This document shows, piece by piece, positions 19,157-27,459 of a stretch of DNA of 64,000 nt. Each line of letters starts with the position of its first letter. Position 1 is the stretch's first letter. Made by a program: the position numbers and the translations under genes. Below the pieces are notes generated by a model. It was not told where the DNA came from and did no database searches. It was given only the letters and a program-made list of their open reading frames with translations. Origin of the DNA: Bdellovibrionia bacterium (GTDB lineage Bacteria > Bdellovibrionota > Bdellovibrionia > Bdellovibrionales > JAUICD01); NCBI GenBank assembly GCA_030427965.1, contig JAUICD010000007.1:22435-86434 (forward strand). The letters are read 5' to 3'.

Positions 19157-19696
19157 TTAACCCTCCACCACATTTGCAAAATTGATATTAGGAAACAGCA
19201 CACGATGCTCAACTTCTTTTTGTGTTTCCTCATCTTTAAACTTCAAAACAGGGTCTCCCTTTTGCGTTTCTCTTGCTGCATCCATCACTTTTACAATCTC
19301 TTGATAAGAAAGATCATCTGAGGGTTTTATATTCACATTGAAAACCTTGGGATGGCGAATTTTAACTTGAACCAAATGTTCATGTAATGCCTGATAATTC
19401 AATTCTGAACTCTTCAAAGGAATTCTTTTTGAATTGGATCTCCCATTTTCAGTGACTCGAATTCGAATTCCATTTTTCTTATTTGCCTCAATTGAAATAC
19501 TGACTGGATTCTTGTCTTTTTTATCCTTTTCAACGGCTTTGGCTACAACTTGAGGAATTGGGGTTTCAATAACAGTCACTCGTACAAAAATCACTGAAAG
19601 CAATAGAATAGGAATCAATGCCACCATCATTGACAGCATTGGAGCCAAATCTAGCTCAAATGTTCCATCTTCTGTTCTTTGCCTCAACGTTCTCAT
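19157..19696 (-). CDS. ExbD/TolR-like motor protein lacking the conserved Asp
   Basis: The 179-residue protein (ATG at 19696; AAGGAG six bases upstream) has one membrane helix (about 18-40) and a periplasmic ExbD-like domain (about 60-170). At the position of the proton-carrying aspartate the sequence reads APMLSMMVALIPI, so S22 replaces Asp. Its partner encoded immediately downstream keeps the Asp. Two unequal TolR-like subunits are a known feature of the Agl motor (AglQ and AglS); the helix here may be structural. It lies 33 bp after the TolQ-like gene. Confidence 0.87.
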   Translation of the reverse strand: MRTLRQRTEDGTFELDLAPMLSMMVALIPILLLSVIFVRVTVIETPIPQVVAKAVEKDKKDKNPVSISIEANKKNGIRIRVTENGRSNSKRIPLKSSELNYQALHEHLVQVKIRHPKVFNVNIKPSDDLSYQEIVKVMDAARETQKGDPVLKFKDEETQKEVEHRVLFPNINFANVVEG

Positions 19697-19732
19697 CAAA
19701 CTCTCCTTAAGTGTTGTTCTTTATACTTTTCT

Positions 19733-20464
19733 CTAAGCTGCTGGCGTTTTCTTTTTCTTTGGTTTCTCTGGCATTTTTTCAACAAGTTTTGAATCCGAAC
19801 CAATATCATTTGAAAAAACTGTTTCTTCACCAAAAGGTGCAAAATCCCTCGCCTTCAATTCTTCAATCACACGTCCTGAAACTCTTGTGATTTGCTCAAA
19901 TATTTTTCCTTGCCGTGAATGTAGAAATGCATAAACAATCATCACAGGAATTGCGACAGAAAGCCCCAGTGCTGTTGTATTCATCGCCATTGAAATACCA
20001 TCTGCAAGCAAAGCTTGTTTTTGACCGGGTTCTGCGTGGCCCACGGCTTTAAAGGACATGATAAGGCCTTGAATTGTACCAAGAAGCCCAACAAGAGTCG
20101 CAACGTTTGCAACCATCGTGAGATATCCAAGTCCTTTTGTAAGGTTTGGAATAATGTCACTCACAGCCACCTCTTGAGCCTCTTCAATGGCTCGAGAATC
20201 ACGATCTGATTTTTCTAGAATAGCTCGAGTGACATAGGCAACTGGCGATGCTTCATTAGCACTACAAAAGTTGACGCCATCTTCAATCTTATCCTCTCGA
20301 ATAAGAGTTCTGATCTGCTTTAGAAAGGATTCCGAATCCAAGGAAGTCTCTTTGAAAAGATATTTCACACGCTCCACTATTACGACAAGAGCAAAGAGCC
20401 CAAGCCCTATGATGACGAAGCCTGCAAAACCCGCATCTAGAAGTAAGTTAAATATGTCACCCAT
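19733..20464 (-). CDS. TolQ/ExbB/MotA-family proton channel protein, AglR-like
   Basis: A 243-residue MotA/TolQ/ExbB family protein with three predicted membrane helices at about 12-34, 113-137 and 156-181, and the family motif LVGLLGTIQGLIMSF (about 124-138) plus the conserved small/Thr-rich third helix (MNTTALGLSVAIPVMI). Members form a pentameric channel around TolR-type helices and convert proton flow into force. A charged cytoplasmic tail ends KPKKKKTPAA. GGAGGG precedes the ATG. It is the second gene of the operon after the vWA lipoprotein and is the AglR counterpart by context. Confidence 0.92.
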   Translation of the reverse strand: MGDIFNLLLDAGFAGFVIIGLGLFALVVIVERVKYLFKETSLDSESFLKQIRTLIREDKIEDGVNFCSANEASPVAYVTRAILEKSDRDSRAIEEAQEVAVSDIIPNLTKGLGYLTMVANVATLVGLLGTIQGLIMSFKAVGHAEPGQKQALLADGISMAMNTTALGLSVAIPVMIVYAFLHSRQGKIFEQITRVSGRVIEELKARDFAPFGEETVFSNDIGSDSKLVEKMPEKPKKKKTPAA

Positions 20465-20476
20465 CTTATCCCTCCA

Positions 20477-21442
20477 TTACCTTTCTATATCGTATTCCAC
20501 TTCTATTTTATCATTCGCTCCAGGAATTGAATTTCCGCTGAAGCGAATAACTCTGGTGTCTTTTATATAAATCCACCCATTTTCAGTACTTTTTGCTACT
20601 TTTTTGCCGTTCATATAAACTTTTATAGTCGAAACAATTGGAATGTCTTTGAGACGAAATTCAGTTAAACGAGATAGAACTCTTTTACGAATATTCTTTA
20701 ATGCCGTTCCAAGTTCAGGTTCGCAAATGTCTTCACTCACACCACCACTGAGCTCAACCAATTCCAAAAAATGATCGCCAGGCTCTGCATATTGCCCAGT
20801 TGTTTTACAAAAACCTTCCGGATCAGTAATTCCAATGTAGTTGACAATCCAACTCGGCTCATCCGTTTCTGTATTTGGCTTAAGAGCATCTAAAAACTCA
20901 GATGCCTCTTCAGGAGAGGGTGAACTATGATCATCCTCATTTGAAATAAAAATGATAGCCAGAAGAGCATCTTTTCTTAAAAAGCCCGTATTCACCGTTG
21001 TAAGTTTTTCTGTCGAAAGCGCATTCATCATAGCCCCAATGCCACGCTCTAGATCAGAACCATTTTCTCCAACTTGAATTGTATTTTCAAAGAGCGATTT
21101 GAGATTGGGAGTTCCATTACTTAAGACACGGGGAGATCCAACAAAATTCCCTCTTTCACCACCTCTTCCATTGTCCATGGTTGTAACGGCAAGATTGAAG
21201 TCCATACCTTTTGAATTCAAAACATCTATAAATGCAGAGAATTGATCTGCTACATGCTGCTGATAAAGTCCCATTGACTCTGAGTTGTCTACAACCCAAA
21301 GAACATCCACTTTGGTTCCATAGGTGTACTTTTGACCAAATACATCCACATTTGGAATTGTGCCAAATTCCGTCTGGCCACACGACAAAAGGCTAGACAG
21401 TAAGGCAAAAAAAATGAATTTATGAAACGCTAGGTCGCGCAA
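20477..21442 (-). CDS. vWA-domain lipoprotein heading the Glt-like operon (CglB-like candidate)
   Basis: Translation probably starts at a TTG (21442) with GGAGG five bases upstream. The 321-residue product has a lipobox (LLSC, Cys 21) and a von Willebrand factor A domain with an intact MIDAS start DNSES (D52, S54, S56), DVLWVVDNSESM-type strand and FISNEDDHSSPSPEE around 165-180. A beta-rich C-terminal region follows about residue 260. In Myxococcus the gliding adhesin CglB is also a vWA outer-membrane lipoprotein, so this may be the surface adhesin of the machine, but sequence identity to CglB was not tested. It is the promoter-proximal gene. Confidence 0.85.
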   Translation of the reverse strand: MRDLAFHKFIFFALLSSLLSCGQTEFGTIPNVDVFGQKYTYGTKVDVLWVVDNSESMGLYQQHVADQFSAFIDVLNSKGMDFNLAVTTMDNGRGGERGNFVGSPRVLSNGTPNLKSLFENTIQVGENGSDLERGIGAMMNALSTEKLTTVNTGFLRKDALLAIIFISNEDDHSSPSPEEASEFLDALKPNTETDEPSWIVNYIGITDPEGFCKTTGQYAEPGDHFLELVELSGGVSEDICEPELGTALKNIRKRVLSRLTEFRLKDIPIVSTIKVYMNGKKVAKSTENGWIYIKDTRVIRFSGNSIPGANDKIEVEYDIER

Positions 21443-21569
21443 TATTTCCTCCGTTTTAAAAATCGCTCAATCACACAACAAAACCTTAACAATGTGATTT
21501 TGACGCTCTTCTTTCCAGAGTACATACCGCGCAAACGTCCAAGATATTCTATATTTTTAATTATTTTTT

Positions 21570-22424
21570 TTACGCCACTTCCTTCTGCGTAAAGTTCTTA
21601 ATCGCTTTTCTTGCATCCTGGGTGATATTCACAAATTTAACACCGTAATTTAATGAGGCTCCGCGATCTTTCACCCCTTTTACATACTTCTTGTTTACAA
21701 TTTCACAAACAGCATTAAAAGGAGGAACTCTATCTCCAGGTTTAAAATGAAGATAAACAGTTTGACCAGGAAGTAACATTGCATTGTTCATGACAATGCC
21801 TGCTCCAGCTTCACTCATTTCAAGGCTTTCACCTTTCCAAACTCTTGAATTGTCATGAACAATTATAGAACCATTATAAGCAGTTCTCATATGACGACGA
21901 CGGAAAAAAATATCATCCGTCGAACTATCACCACTTAAAATAAGACTTTTAATCGCACCAGGGGAAAACTCTTCACGCTCGGCCACTCTGGCCCATGATT
22001 CCATTCCGGCTTTCCATACGTAGTCGAACTCAAATACAGATTTCTCTTGGAGCATCTTTATAATATCAGGATAAGTAAATGGACCATATCGATTGTCCCA
22101 TTTTAAGATAAACCATTCATCGGATTGATTATTTGGAGTAGCCTTGGCTTCTGCAATAACAGTCTTTTCATTAAATGGAGTCATATCTTCATCGTCTTCA
22201 GCCAACCCTTTCTTCGCCTTAGCAGGAGCTTTTGTCGGCTTTTTATTCTTAAGTAAGGAATTTATAGGCTCGCACTCTAAAAGAAGTACCCAATCTTGTT
22301 TTGATTCATCAAAAGCATAATCTGTAACAGCAATCTCACCTGAATTGAGTCGTTCTACGATTTCCTTTGGATCCCATGGGCCCAAGTCTTTGTCGTCTTT
22401 TGAGATATAGTAATGAGTCTGCAT
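21570..22424 (-). CDS. Tandem GYF_2-like plus PilZ domain protein
   Basis: From the ATG at 22424 (AGGAG 8 bases upstream) the 284-residue cytoplasmic protein has two GYF_2-like modules (about 4-55, YYISKDDKDLGPWDPKEI; about 103-152, WFILKWDNRYGPFTYPDI) and a PilZ domain (about 172-280). The c-di-GMP motif is recognisable as RRHMR (R176, R180) followed by E202-M-S204-E-A-G207, where the usual D/N of (D/N)xSxxG is Glu. It lies 127 bp upstream of the Glt-like operon on the same strand. GYF_2 domains also occur in myxobacterial GltJ. A role as c-di-GMP receptor or adaptor of the machine is inferred. Confidence 0.85.
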   Translation of the reverse strand: MQTHYYISKDDKDLGPWDPKEIVERLNSGEIAVTDYAFDESKQDWVLLLECEPINSLLKNKKPTKAPAKAKKGLAEDDEDMTPFNEKTVIAEAKATPNNQSDEWFILKWDNRYGPFTYPDIIKMLQEKSVFEFDYVWKAGMESWARVAEREEFSPGAIKSLILSGDSSTDDIFFRRRHMRTAYNGSIIVHDNSRVWKGESLEMSEAGAGIVMNNAMLLPGQTVYLHFKPGDRVPPFNAVCEIVNKKYVKGVKDRGASLNYGVKFVNITQDARKAIKNFTQKEVA

Positions 22425-22735
22425 GGATAAATCTCCTCTGTCTCTTGATGAAAATTTCGGACTTTTGGCCAAGTACCTTAAGACAATCAGAAGAGTTCGT
22501 AAAAAACGTCGAACTTCTTTTCACTGCTATTCTCATAATAAAACAATATTTCATTTTCTTATTCTTTTGACTCAAAATTCGAAACCAACGCATATGTACC
22601 CAAAAAATCCAGGTCCTTTTTTGTCCTTTATATGTACAGGATAATTATTTCCAATTTCTCATTCTGGCACTCAACTACCTAGACCAAGGTGCCGAAAAGT
22701 TAATCTGTGGAACGTGACTTGTCGTGGAGGATAGC

Positions 22736-25700
22736 TTGATTTACAAAAGAGCTTTGATCTATCTATCAGTTTTAGTTTTTCTTTCATCCTGTAAGGAAAC
22801 TGAAACTATAGTTGAAGAGCTTTCTTCAACTAGCTTAGTTTCAATCTCCGGTAAGACAAGCTACACAGAGAGTGTCAACTCTGGAGCAAACTTACTGTCC
22901 ATAACTGGAACTTGTGATGCTCGCGTGAAAAGCCTTGAAGTCAATTTAAATGGTTCTGGTTGGGTCACAGCTAGCAGTGAAACAAGTTTAGATTCCTCTG
23001 ACTGGGATTGTTCAGATGGCAGTTTTTTAATTCAAACAGTTTCAGATATAACAACGACATTCGGAATCTCAGCAGATGGTGAAACTGCAACCATTGAAGT
23101 TCGTGGGTCCACATTTGCTGGAACAACAAATTTGGTTAAACTCACAATTCAAATCAATAGTTCTGTCACTACAACTACGACTACAACTACAACTACAACT
23201 ACAACTACTACAACTACTACGACTACTACGACTACTACGACTACTACGACAACTACTACGACAACCACTCTTCTTCCAGCTCCAACAAAAGTCGATGTTG
23301 GAGGAACAAGTCGATCACCTGGATCAAATCCAAATCCAGATATACTTGTAGAAGGAAACTTTACTTCAGGTGATACGATTTATTTCTATGATGATGCTGG
23401 TTGTACGAATGAAATTGGAAATATTTCTGCTACTTCAAGCCTATCGACAGTAGAAACTCTCCCAGGGGGGTTGGGCTCAGATGGTGATTATAGCATTTAT
23501 GTGAAATACAATGATGGAGCAACTGACTCCCTATGTAGTACAGATTTTGCCGTTTACACTTTAGATGGAACTGCACCCTCCATCTCTAGTATGTCAGTTC
23601 AAACGGGATTAAATCGCAATTATTATCAAGGTGATGTATTTGAAATCAAAGTGGATTTTAATGAATCTATCTTTATCAAGAAGAGCATTTTCCCTCCTAA
23701 GATCATTTTGAATTTAGACACCAATTATAAAATAGATTTAACTTTTGAAAGAATGGAAGGTTATACAAGTGCAATTTTTCAAGGTGAAATTCCTTCAGGG
23801 GTATACGACACAAATGGCCCAACAATCAATGATGCAAGAATTATTTTAAATGATGGTTTTATCGAAGATGGGGCGCAAAATTCTTTATCAACCATCAACA
23901 TATCGAGTTTTATTTCGAGTTTGAATCTTTCATCTATACCAATAGTAGACGGAGCCTCTCCTTTCTGTAGTGCTCATACTGGAGCCACCAATTACAATGA
24001 GATCTCGGCGGGGCCAAGTGCTTATACTGCCGGGCAATTCGATTACATCATCTGTACAGTTGCACAATTTAAAGATATCGGAGCCAACTGCAATTCAGGA
24101 ACGTCAATAGCCTGCGGTTTCAAGTATGTATTAAAAGCAGAATTCGACTTCCCCAACAATCCTGTTACAGGGTTCACACCTATCGGATCTTCTCTCAATC
24201 CATTTACAGGTGTTTTTGATGGCGAGTGGAACTCCATTGGAGCCTTTAATTATACTTCTACAGCCAACGAGCAAGGCCTTTTTAGTCGTATATCAGGCTC
24301 TACTGCAATTGTACGAAACCTACTTGTAGGTGAATCAACTATGACTGTGGCATCTTTTGACTACCAGGGGTTTATAGCTGGTCGACTTGTCGGGGGAGCC
24401 AAGCTTAAAAATGTTTATGTCGGGAAAGATTCTTTCATTAATGGGAGTACAAGTTCGGAGTTTGCGGGAGGACTAGTGGGAAATATGCTTTCCTCAAGTA
24501 CTCTTATTGAAGACTGTGGCGGAGATGTTCAAGTTAATGCTTTCTCACAAATTGGTGGTTTGGTTGGAAGAATGAATGGCGGCACAATTCGTCGCTCATT
24601 TGCCATCGGAAATATCACTGGCACATCCTCTTATGTTGGCGGTCTAGTCGGCAGACAAGATACCGGGACCCTTGAAGGCAACACAGCATTAGGAAATGTA
24701 TCTGGAGATGCATATATTGGGGGCCTTGTTGGATATTTAGACAGCGGCGGCGGAAGTGTAAATATCCAAAACAACTCAGCTCATGGAAGTGTGACCTTTA
24801 CCAGTTCATCATTTGGCGGTGGTGGGCTTTTTGGTTCAATTGATGGAAACGTCCTCAATCAATTCAAATACAATTTGGCCACAGGCTCCATATCAGGCCC
24901 TTCCAACAAAGGTGGATTTGCATCAACAGCAGTAACAGATCCAACGCCAAGTGATGTAGATGGAAATCTCTACGACAGTGATAATTTTTCAGGTGCTTCA
25001 AACCTCGGTGGCGGAGGATTGATTTACGCCACCAGTCGCACAACAGCAGACTTAAAACTTCAAACCACTTTTACAGAAGAAGGTTGGGATTTCAATACGC
25101 TTTGGAAAATTAAAGAAACTGAATTTTATCCAATTCAAAAAACAAAGTACTTTCCAAGGTACAATGATCACACAGTCTTTACGACTTCAACTAGATCTAA
25201 GGGTAACCTAAATGGCCTTGCAGGGGCTGATGCTACGTGTAGGTCTCTTGCTTCCAGTGACCCAGTCAAACATAAGGCTTGGGAATACTATAGAGCTATT
25301 TTGTCTGATGAGTTCACAGATGCAAAAGATCGCATCAACTTTGATGGACAAATTTATAATACAAATGGTGATTTAGTTACTTCAAATCCATCAGATATCT
25401 GGAATGCGGGAACGACAAATTTAAGTTTTCCAATACAATATGATGAAAATGGAACCACACTACCAACGACCTATATCAATTGGACAGGCTCTGAATCAGA
25501 TGGAACACTACACCCATCTGCCTATACCTGTGAAAACTGGACCAACGATGTTTCTGGAAATGGGCAACGAGGCACGCACACATCTCTTACTGATGGGTGG
25601 GTCAATTCAGCCGGACAGTCATGTGGCAACAACGCTAGATTGTACTGCACCAATCGCGACCCTGTTTATCAGACCCTCAATCCCAACTTTGAAAATGGAA

Positions 25701-26245
25701 ATATCACACTTGTTGAAAAAAATACGAGAGTGGGATTTGCAGCATCAGGAGGGGTTTCAAGAGGTAATTTTGCAAAGCTTACTGGAAAATATTATTTTGA
25801 AATTGAAATCATGATGTCCCATTCAGACTATCGAATTGGCCTGACTGACATCACAGCTACACCAACAGATGATTTAATAACTGGTGGAACAACAAACTCT
25901 TATGTGTGCATCTCTGGAAGTGGACAATGTTATTCTGATGAAACATTTGTCGCAGGGCTTAGCGTTGGGCCTTTTACAACACTTGGTGATGTTTTAATGA
26001 TTGCCGTTGATCTTGATTCCGATGAAATCTGGTTTGGCCGAAACGGAACATGGCATACCATAGGTGGCAATTCTGGAAACCCAGAAACAGGTGCATTTCC
26101 TGCTATGGTAGGATTGACAAAAGCCGGAGGACTCTACCCCGTGATTCAAAAGAACACTGGCGGAGGACTTGGCGACGTTCGTTTTAGATTTAAATATGAA
26201 GATCTTCAATATCGACCAAACGGTTTCAGAGCCTGGATCGATTGA
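22736..26245 (+). CDS. Giant surface lipoprotein: poly-Thr stalk, GLUG repeats, DUF1554 and SPRY-like domains
   Basis: The probable start is a TTG at 22736, five bases after GGAGG; a GTG at 22724 lacks a ribosome site. The roughly 1169-residue protein has a lipobox (FLSSC, Cys 19 from the TTG), a small beta domain, an uninterrupted run of 34 threonines (about 145-178), a beta-sandwich region, three or more GLUG-like repeats (GGLVGRMNGG, GGLVGRQDTG, GGLVGYLDSG), an endostatin-like DUF1554 module (about 805-970, with paired Cys and ending LYCTNR) and a C-terminal SPRY-like module (KYYFEIEIMM, RIGLTD, IAVDLDSDEIWFGRNG). It is a monocistronic, divergently transcribed gene. Adhesin or ligand-binding role is inferred from architecture. 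Confidence 0.85.
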   Translation: MIYKRALIYLSVLVFLSSCKETETIVEELSSTSLVSISGKTSYTESVNSGANLLSITGTCDARVKSLEVNLNGSGWVTASSETSLDSSDWDCSDGSFLIQTVSDITTTFGISADGETATIEVRGSTFAGTTNLVKLTIQINSSVTTTTTTTTTTTTTTTTTTTTTTTTTTTTTTTTTTLLPAPTKVDVGGTSRSPGSNPNPDILVEGNFTSGDTIYFYDDAGCTNEIGNISATSSLSTVETLPGGLGSDGDYSIYVKYNDGATDSLCSTDFAVYTLDGTAPSISSMSVQTGLNRNYYQGDVFEIKVDFNESIFIKKSIFPPKIILNLDTNYKIDLTFERMEGYTSAIFQGEIPSGVYDTNGPTINDARIILNDGFIEDGAQNSLSTINISSFISSLNLSSIPIVDGASPFCSAHTGATNYNEISAGPSAYTAGQFDYIICTVAQFKDIGANCNSGTSIACGFKYVLKAEFDFPNNPVTGFTPIGSSLNPFTGVFDGEWNSIGAFNYTSTANEQGLFSRISGSTAIVRNLLVGESTMTVASFDYQGFIAGRLVGGAKLKNVYVGKDSFINGSTSSEFAGGLVGNMLSSSTLIEDCGGDVQVNAFSQIGGLVGRMNGGTIRRSFAIGNITGTSSYVGGLVGRQDTGTLEGNTALGNVSGDAYIGGLVGYLDSGGGSVNIQNNSAHGSVTFTSSSFGGGGLFGSIDGNVLNQFKYNLATGSISGPSNKGGFASTAVTDPTPSDVDGNLYDSDNFSGASNLGGGGLIYATSRTTADLKLQTTFTEEGWDFNTLWKIKETEFYPIQKTKYFPRYNDHTVFTTSTRSKGNLNGLAGADATCRSLASSDPVKHKAWEYYRAILSDEFTDAKDRINFDGQIYNTNGDLVTSNPSDIWNAGTTNLSFPIQYDENGTTLPTTYINWTGSESDGTLHPSAYTCENWTNDVSGNGQRGTHTSLTDGWVNSAGQSCGNNARLYCTNRDPVYQTLNPNFENGNITLVEKNTRVGFAASGGVSRGNFAKLTGKYYFEIEIMMSHSDYRIGLTDITATPTDDLITGGTTNSYVCISGSGQCYSDETFVAGLSVGPFTTLGDVLMIAVDLDSDEIWFGRNGTWHTIGGNSGNPETGAFPAMVGLTKAGGLYPVIQKNTGGGLGDVRFRFKYEDLQYRPNGFRAWID
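23168..23269 (+). repeat. ACN trinucleotide microsatellite coding for 34 Thr
   Basis: Thirty-four consecutive ACN codons. The first part is mostly ACA ACT hexamers and the second part ACT ACT ACG nonamers, so it is a true short tandem repeat rather than mere codon bias. Gain or loss of units would change the stalk length in frame. Confidence 0.95.
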
Positions 26246-26264
26246 ACCAAAAAAACGTGTCAAC

Positions 26265-26293
26265 CGCTTGAGCCAACCACGAAAGCTCAAGCG
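26265..26293. terminator. Perfect 9-bp hairpin between convergent genes
   Basis: CGCTTGAGC and GCTCAAGCG form a perfect 9-bp stem with an 11-base loop, 20 bp after the giant lipoprotein stop and between the converging lipoprotein and phn units. On the minus strand a run of seven T follows 10 bases after the stem (26247-26253), so it fits a terminator for the phn operon best; on the plus strand no T run follows. Confidence 0.5.
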
Positions 26294-26439
26294 AGTTTGA
26301 TTCCCAAAAGAGTCATTTTAATTTCCAGTTTAGAAAGATATCAATTTCATTCGTGTGTGATGTGCAGAGCGTGACCCGAGGGACGATTTGCGGCCAAAAA
26401 CACAGATTCAAATGAGAACGAAAATAAATCTATAAGAGT

Positions 26440-27459
26440 TTACTTAATAGCTTCGCGGATATATGCAGACGCCGTATCCATCGCCCAAACCGCAATCACA
26501 ATAAGAAGTGCAAGGGTTCCAACCTCAGGCCACATAGCTTGGCCCTGATACTGGATTAACATTGTACCAATACCACCACCACCAACGAGACCAATGATTG
26601 TTGCCATACGAACATTGATATCCCAACGATAAATTGTAAACGAAATATAGGGAAGCACAATTTGCGGAACCACAGCAAACCACACCACTTGAAGAGGGCC
26701 TGCTCCTGTTGCCGTGATACCTTCAATCGGGCCATCTTCCACACATTCAATAAACTCACTGTACTGCTTTGCAAGTGAAGCAATCGAGTGAAGCATCAAC
26801 CCCAACATTCCAGCAAATGGGCCAATACCCACCCAAACAGTAAAGATAATCGCCCAAATAAGTGGCTCAATGGAACGTGTAACATTTAAAACCGTACGTA
26901 AAAACATGTACACACCAAACCCAAAAGGTGTTCCACCCATAATGTTTTTGGCACATAAAAAGGAGAGAACAAAAGCAATTGGTACGGCAATGACAGTTGC
27001 CATAAACGCAATAAAAATAGTTTCCACAATCGCCAAAACGCCCCGGGGAAGTATGCTCATCTCTGGATTAAAAAGACTCATTAAGATTTTCTTAGCACCA
27101 CGAAACCCATCTGGGTCCGTCAGTTCATATAGGCTCACTTGGGTCACTTGCACACCAGCTACACAGGTCACAACAAACAATGTCGCTAGCTGAATTCCCC
27201 AAAAAGTCTTATACCAAGGAATTGGCTCTGCAAGAGCCTTCTTGTGTGGCGGCTCAAAAATCGCCTCACCTAGAGTTTTTAATCCTATACCATTGAAGCC
27301 AAAACTAAAACCAAATCCAATTGCAACCCCAAGTATCGCAAGTAGGGTATTGCGCCCTAGGTTGAGCATAGCCATATCATCTGGCTGAAATACCACAACA
27401 AGTGCAATTAAAAAGAGATATGCGATTCCGACAGCATCAAAAACTCTAGCTTTCCACAT
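26440..27459 (-). CDS. phnE: Phosphonate-type ABC transporter permease (PhnE)
   Basis: A 339-residue inner-membrane permease of the PhnE family. The core (about 130-339) has the binding-protein-dependent transport fold; the EAA loop, which contacts the ATPase, is VEDGPIEGITATGAGPLQVV. It is longer than typical PhnE (about 260-280 residues) because of an N-terminal extension with two or three extra hydrophobic segments (about 8-25, 38-55, 88-108). Its ATG shares one base with the phnC stop. Substrate may be phosphonate, phosphite or phosphate; no C-P lyase genes are in the window. Confidence 0.88.
   Translation of the reverse strand: MWKARVFDAVGIAYLFLIALVVVFQPDDMAMLNLGRNTLLAILGVAIGFGFSFGFNGIGLKTLGEAIFEPPHKKALAEPIPWYKTFWGIQLATLFVVTCVAGVQVTQVSLYELTDPDGFRGAKKILMSLFNPEMSILPRGVLAIVETIFIAFMATVIAVPIAFVLSFLCAKNIMGGTPFGFGVYMFLRTVLNVTRSIEPLIWAIIFTVWVGIGPFAGMLGLMLHSIASLAKQYSEFIECVEDGPIEGITATGAGPLQVVWFAVVPQIVLPYISFTIYRWDINVRMATIIGLVGGGGIGTMLIQYQGQAMWPEVGTLALLIVIAVWAMDTASAYIREAIK

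Noticed and set aside
22665..22684. Sigma-54 promoter before the giant lipoprotein gene (TGGCAC)
   Set aside because: The -24-like TGGCAC is present, but the required TTGC at -12 is absent at the right distance.
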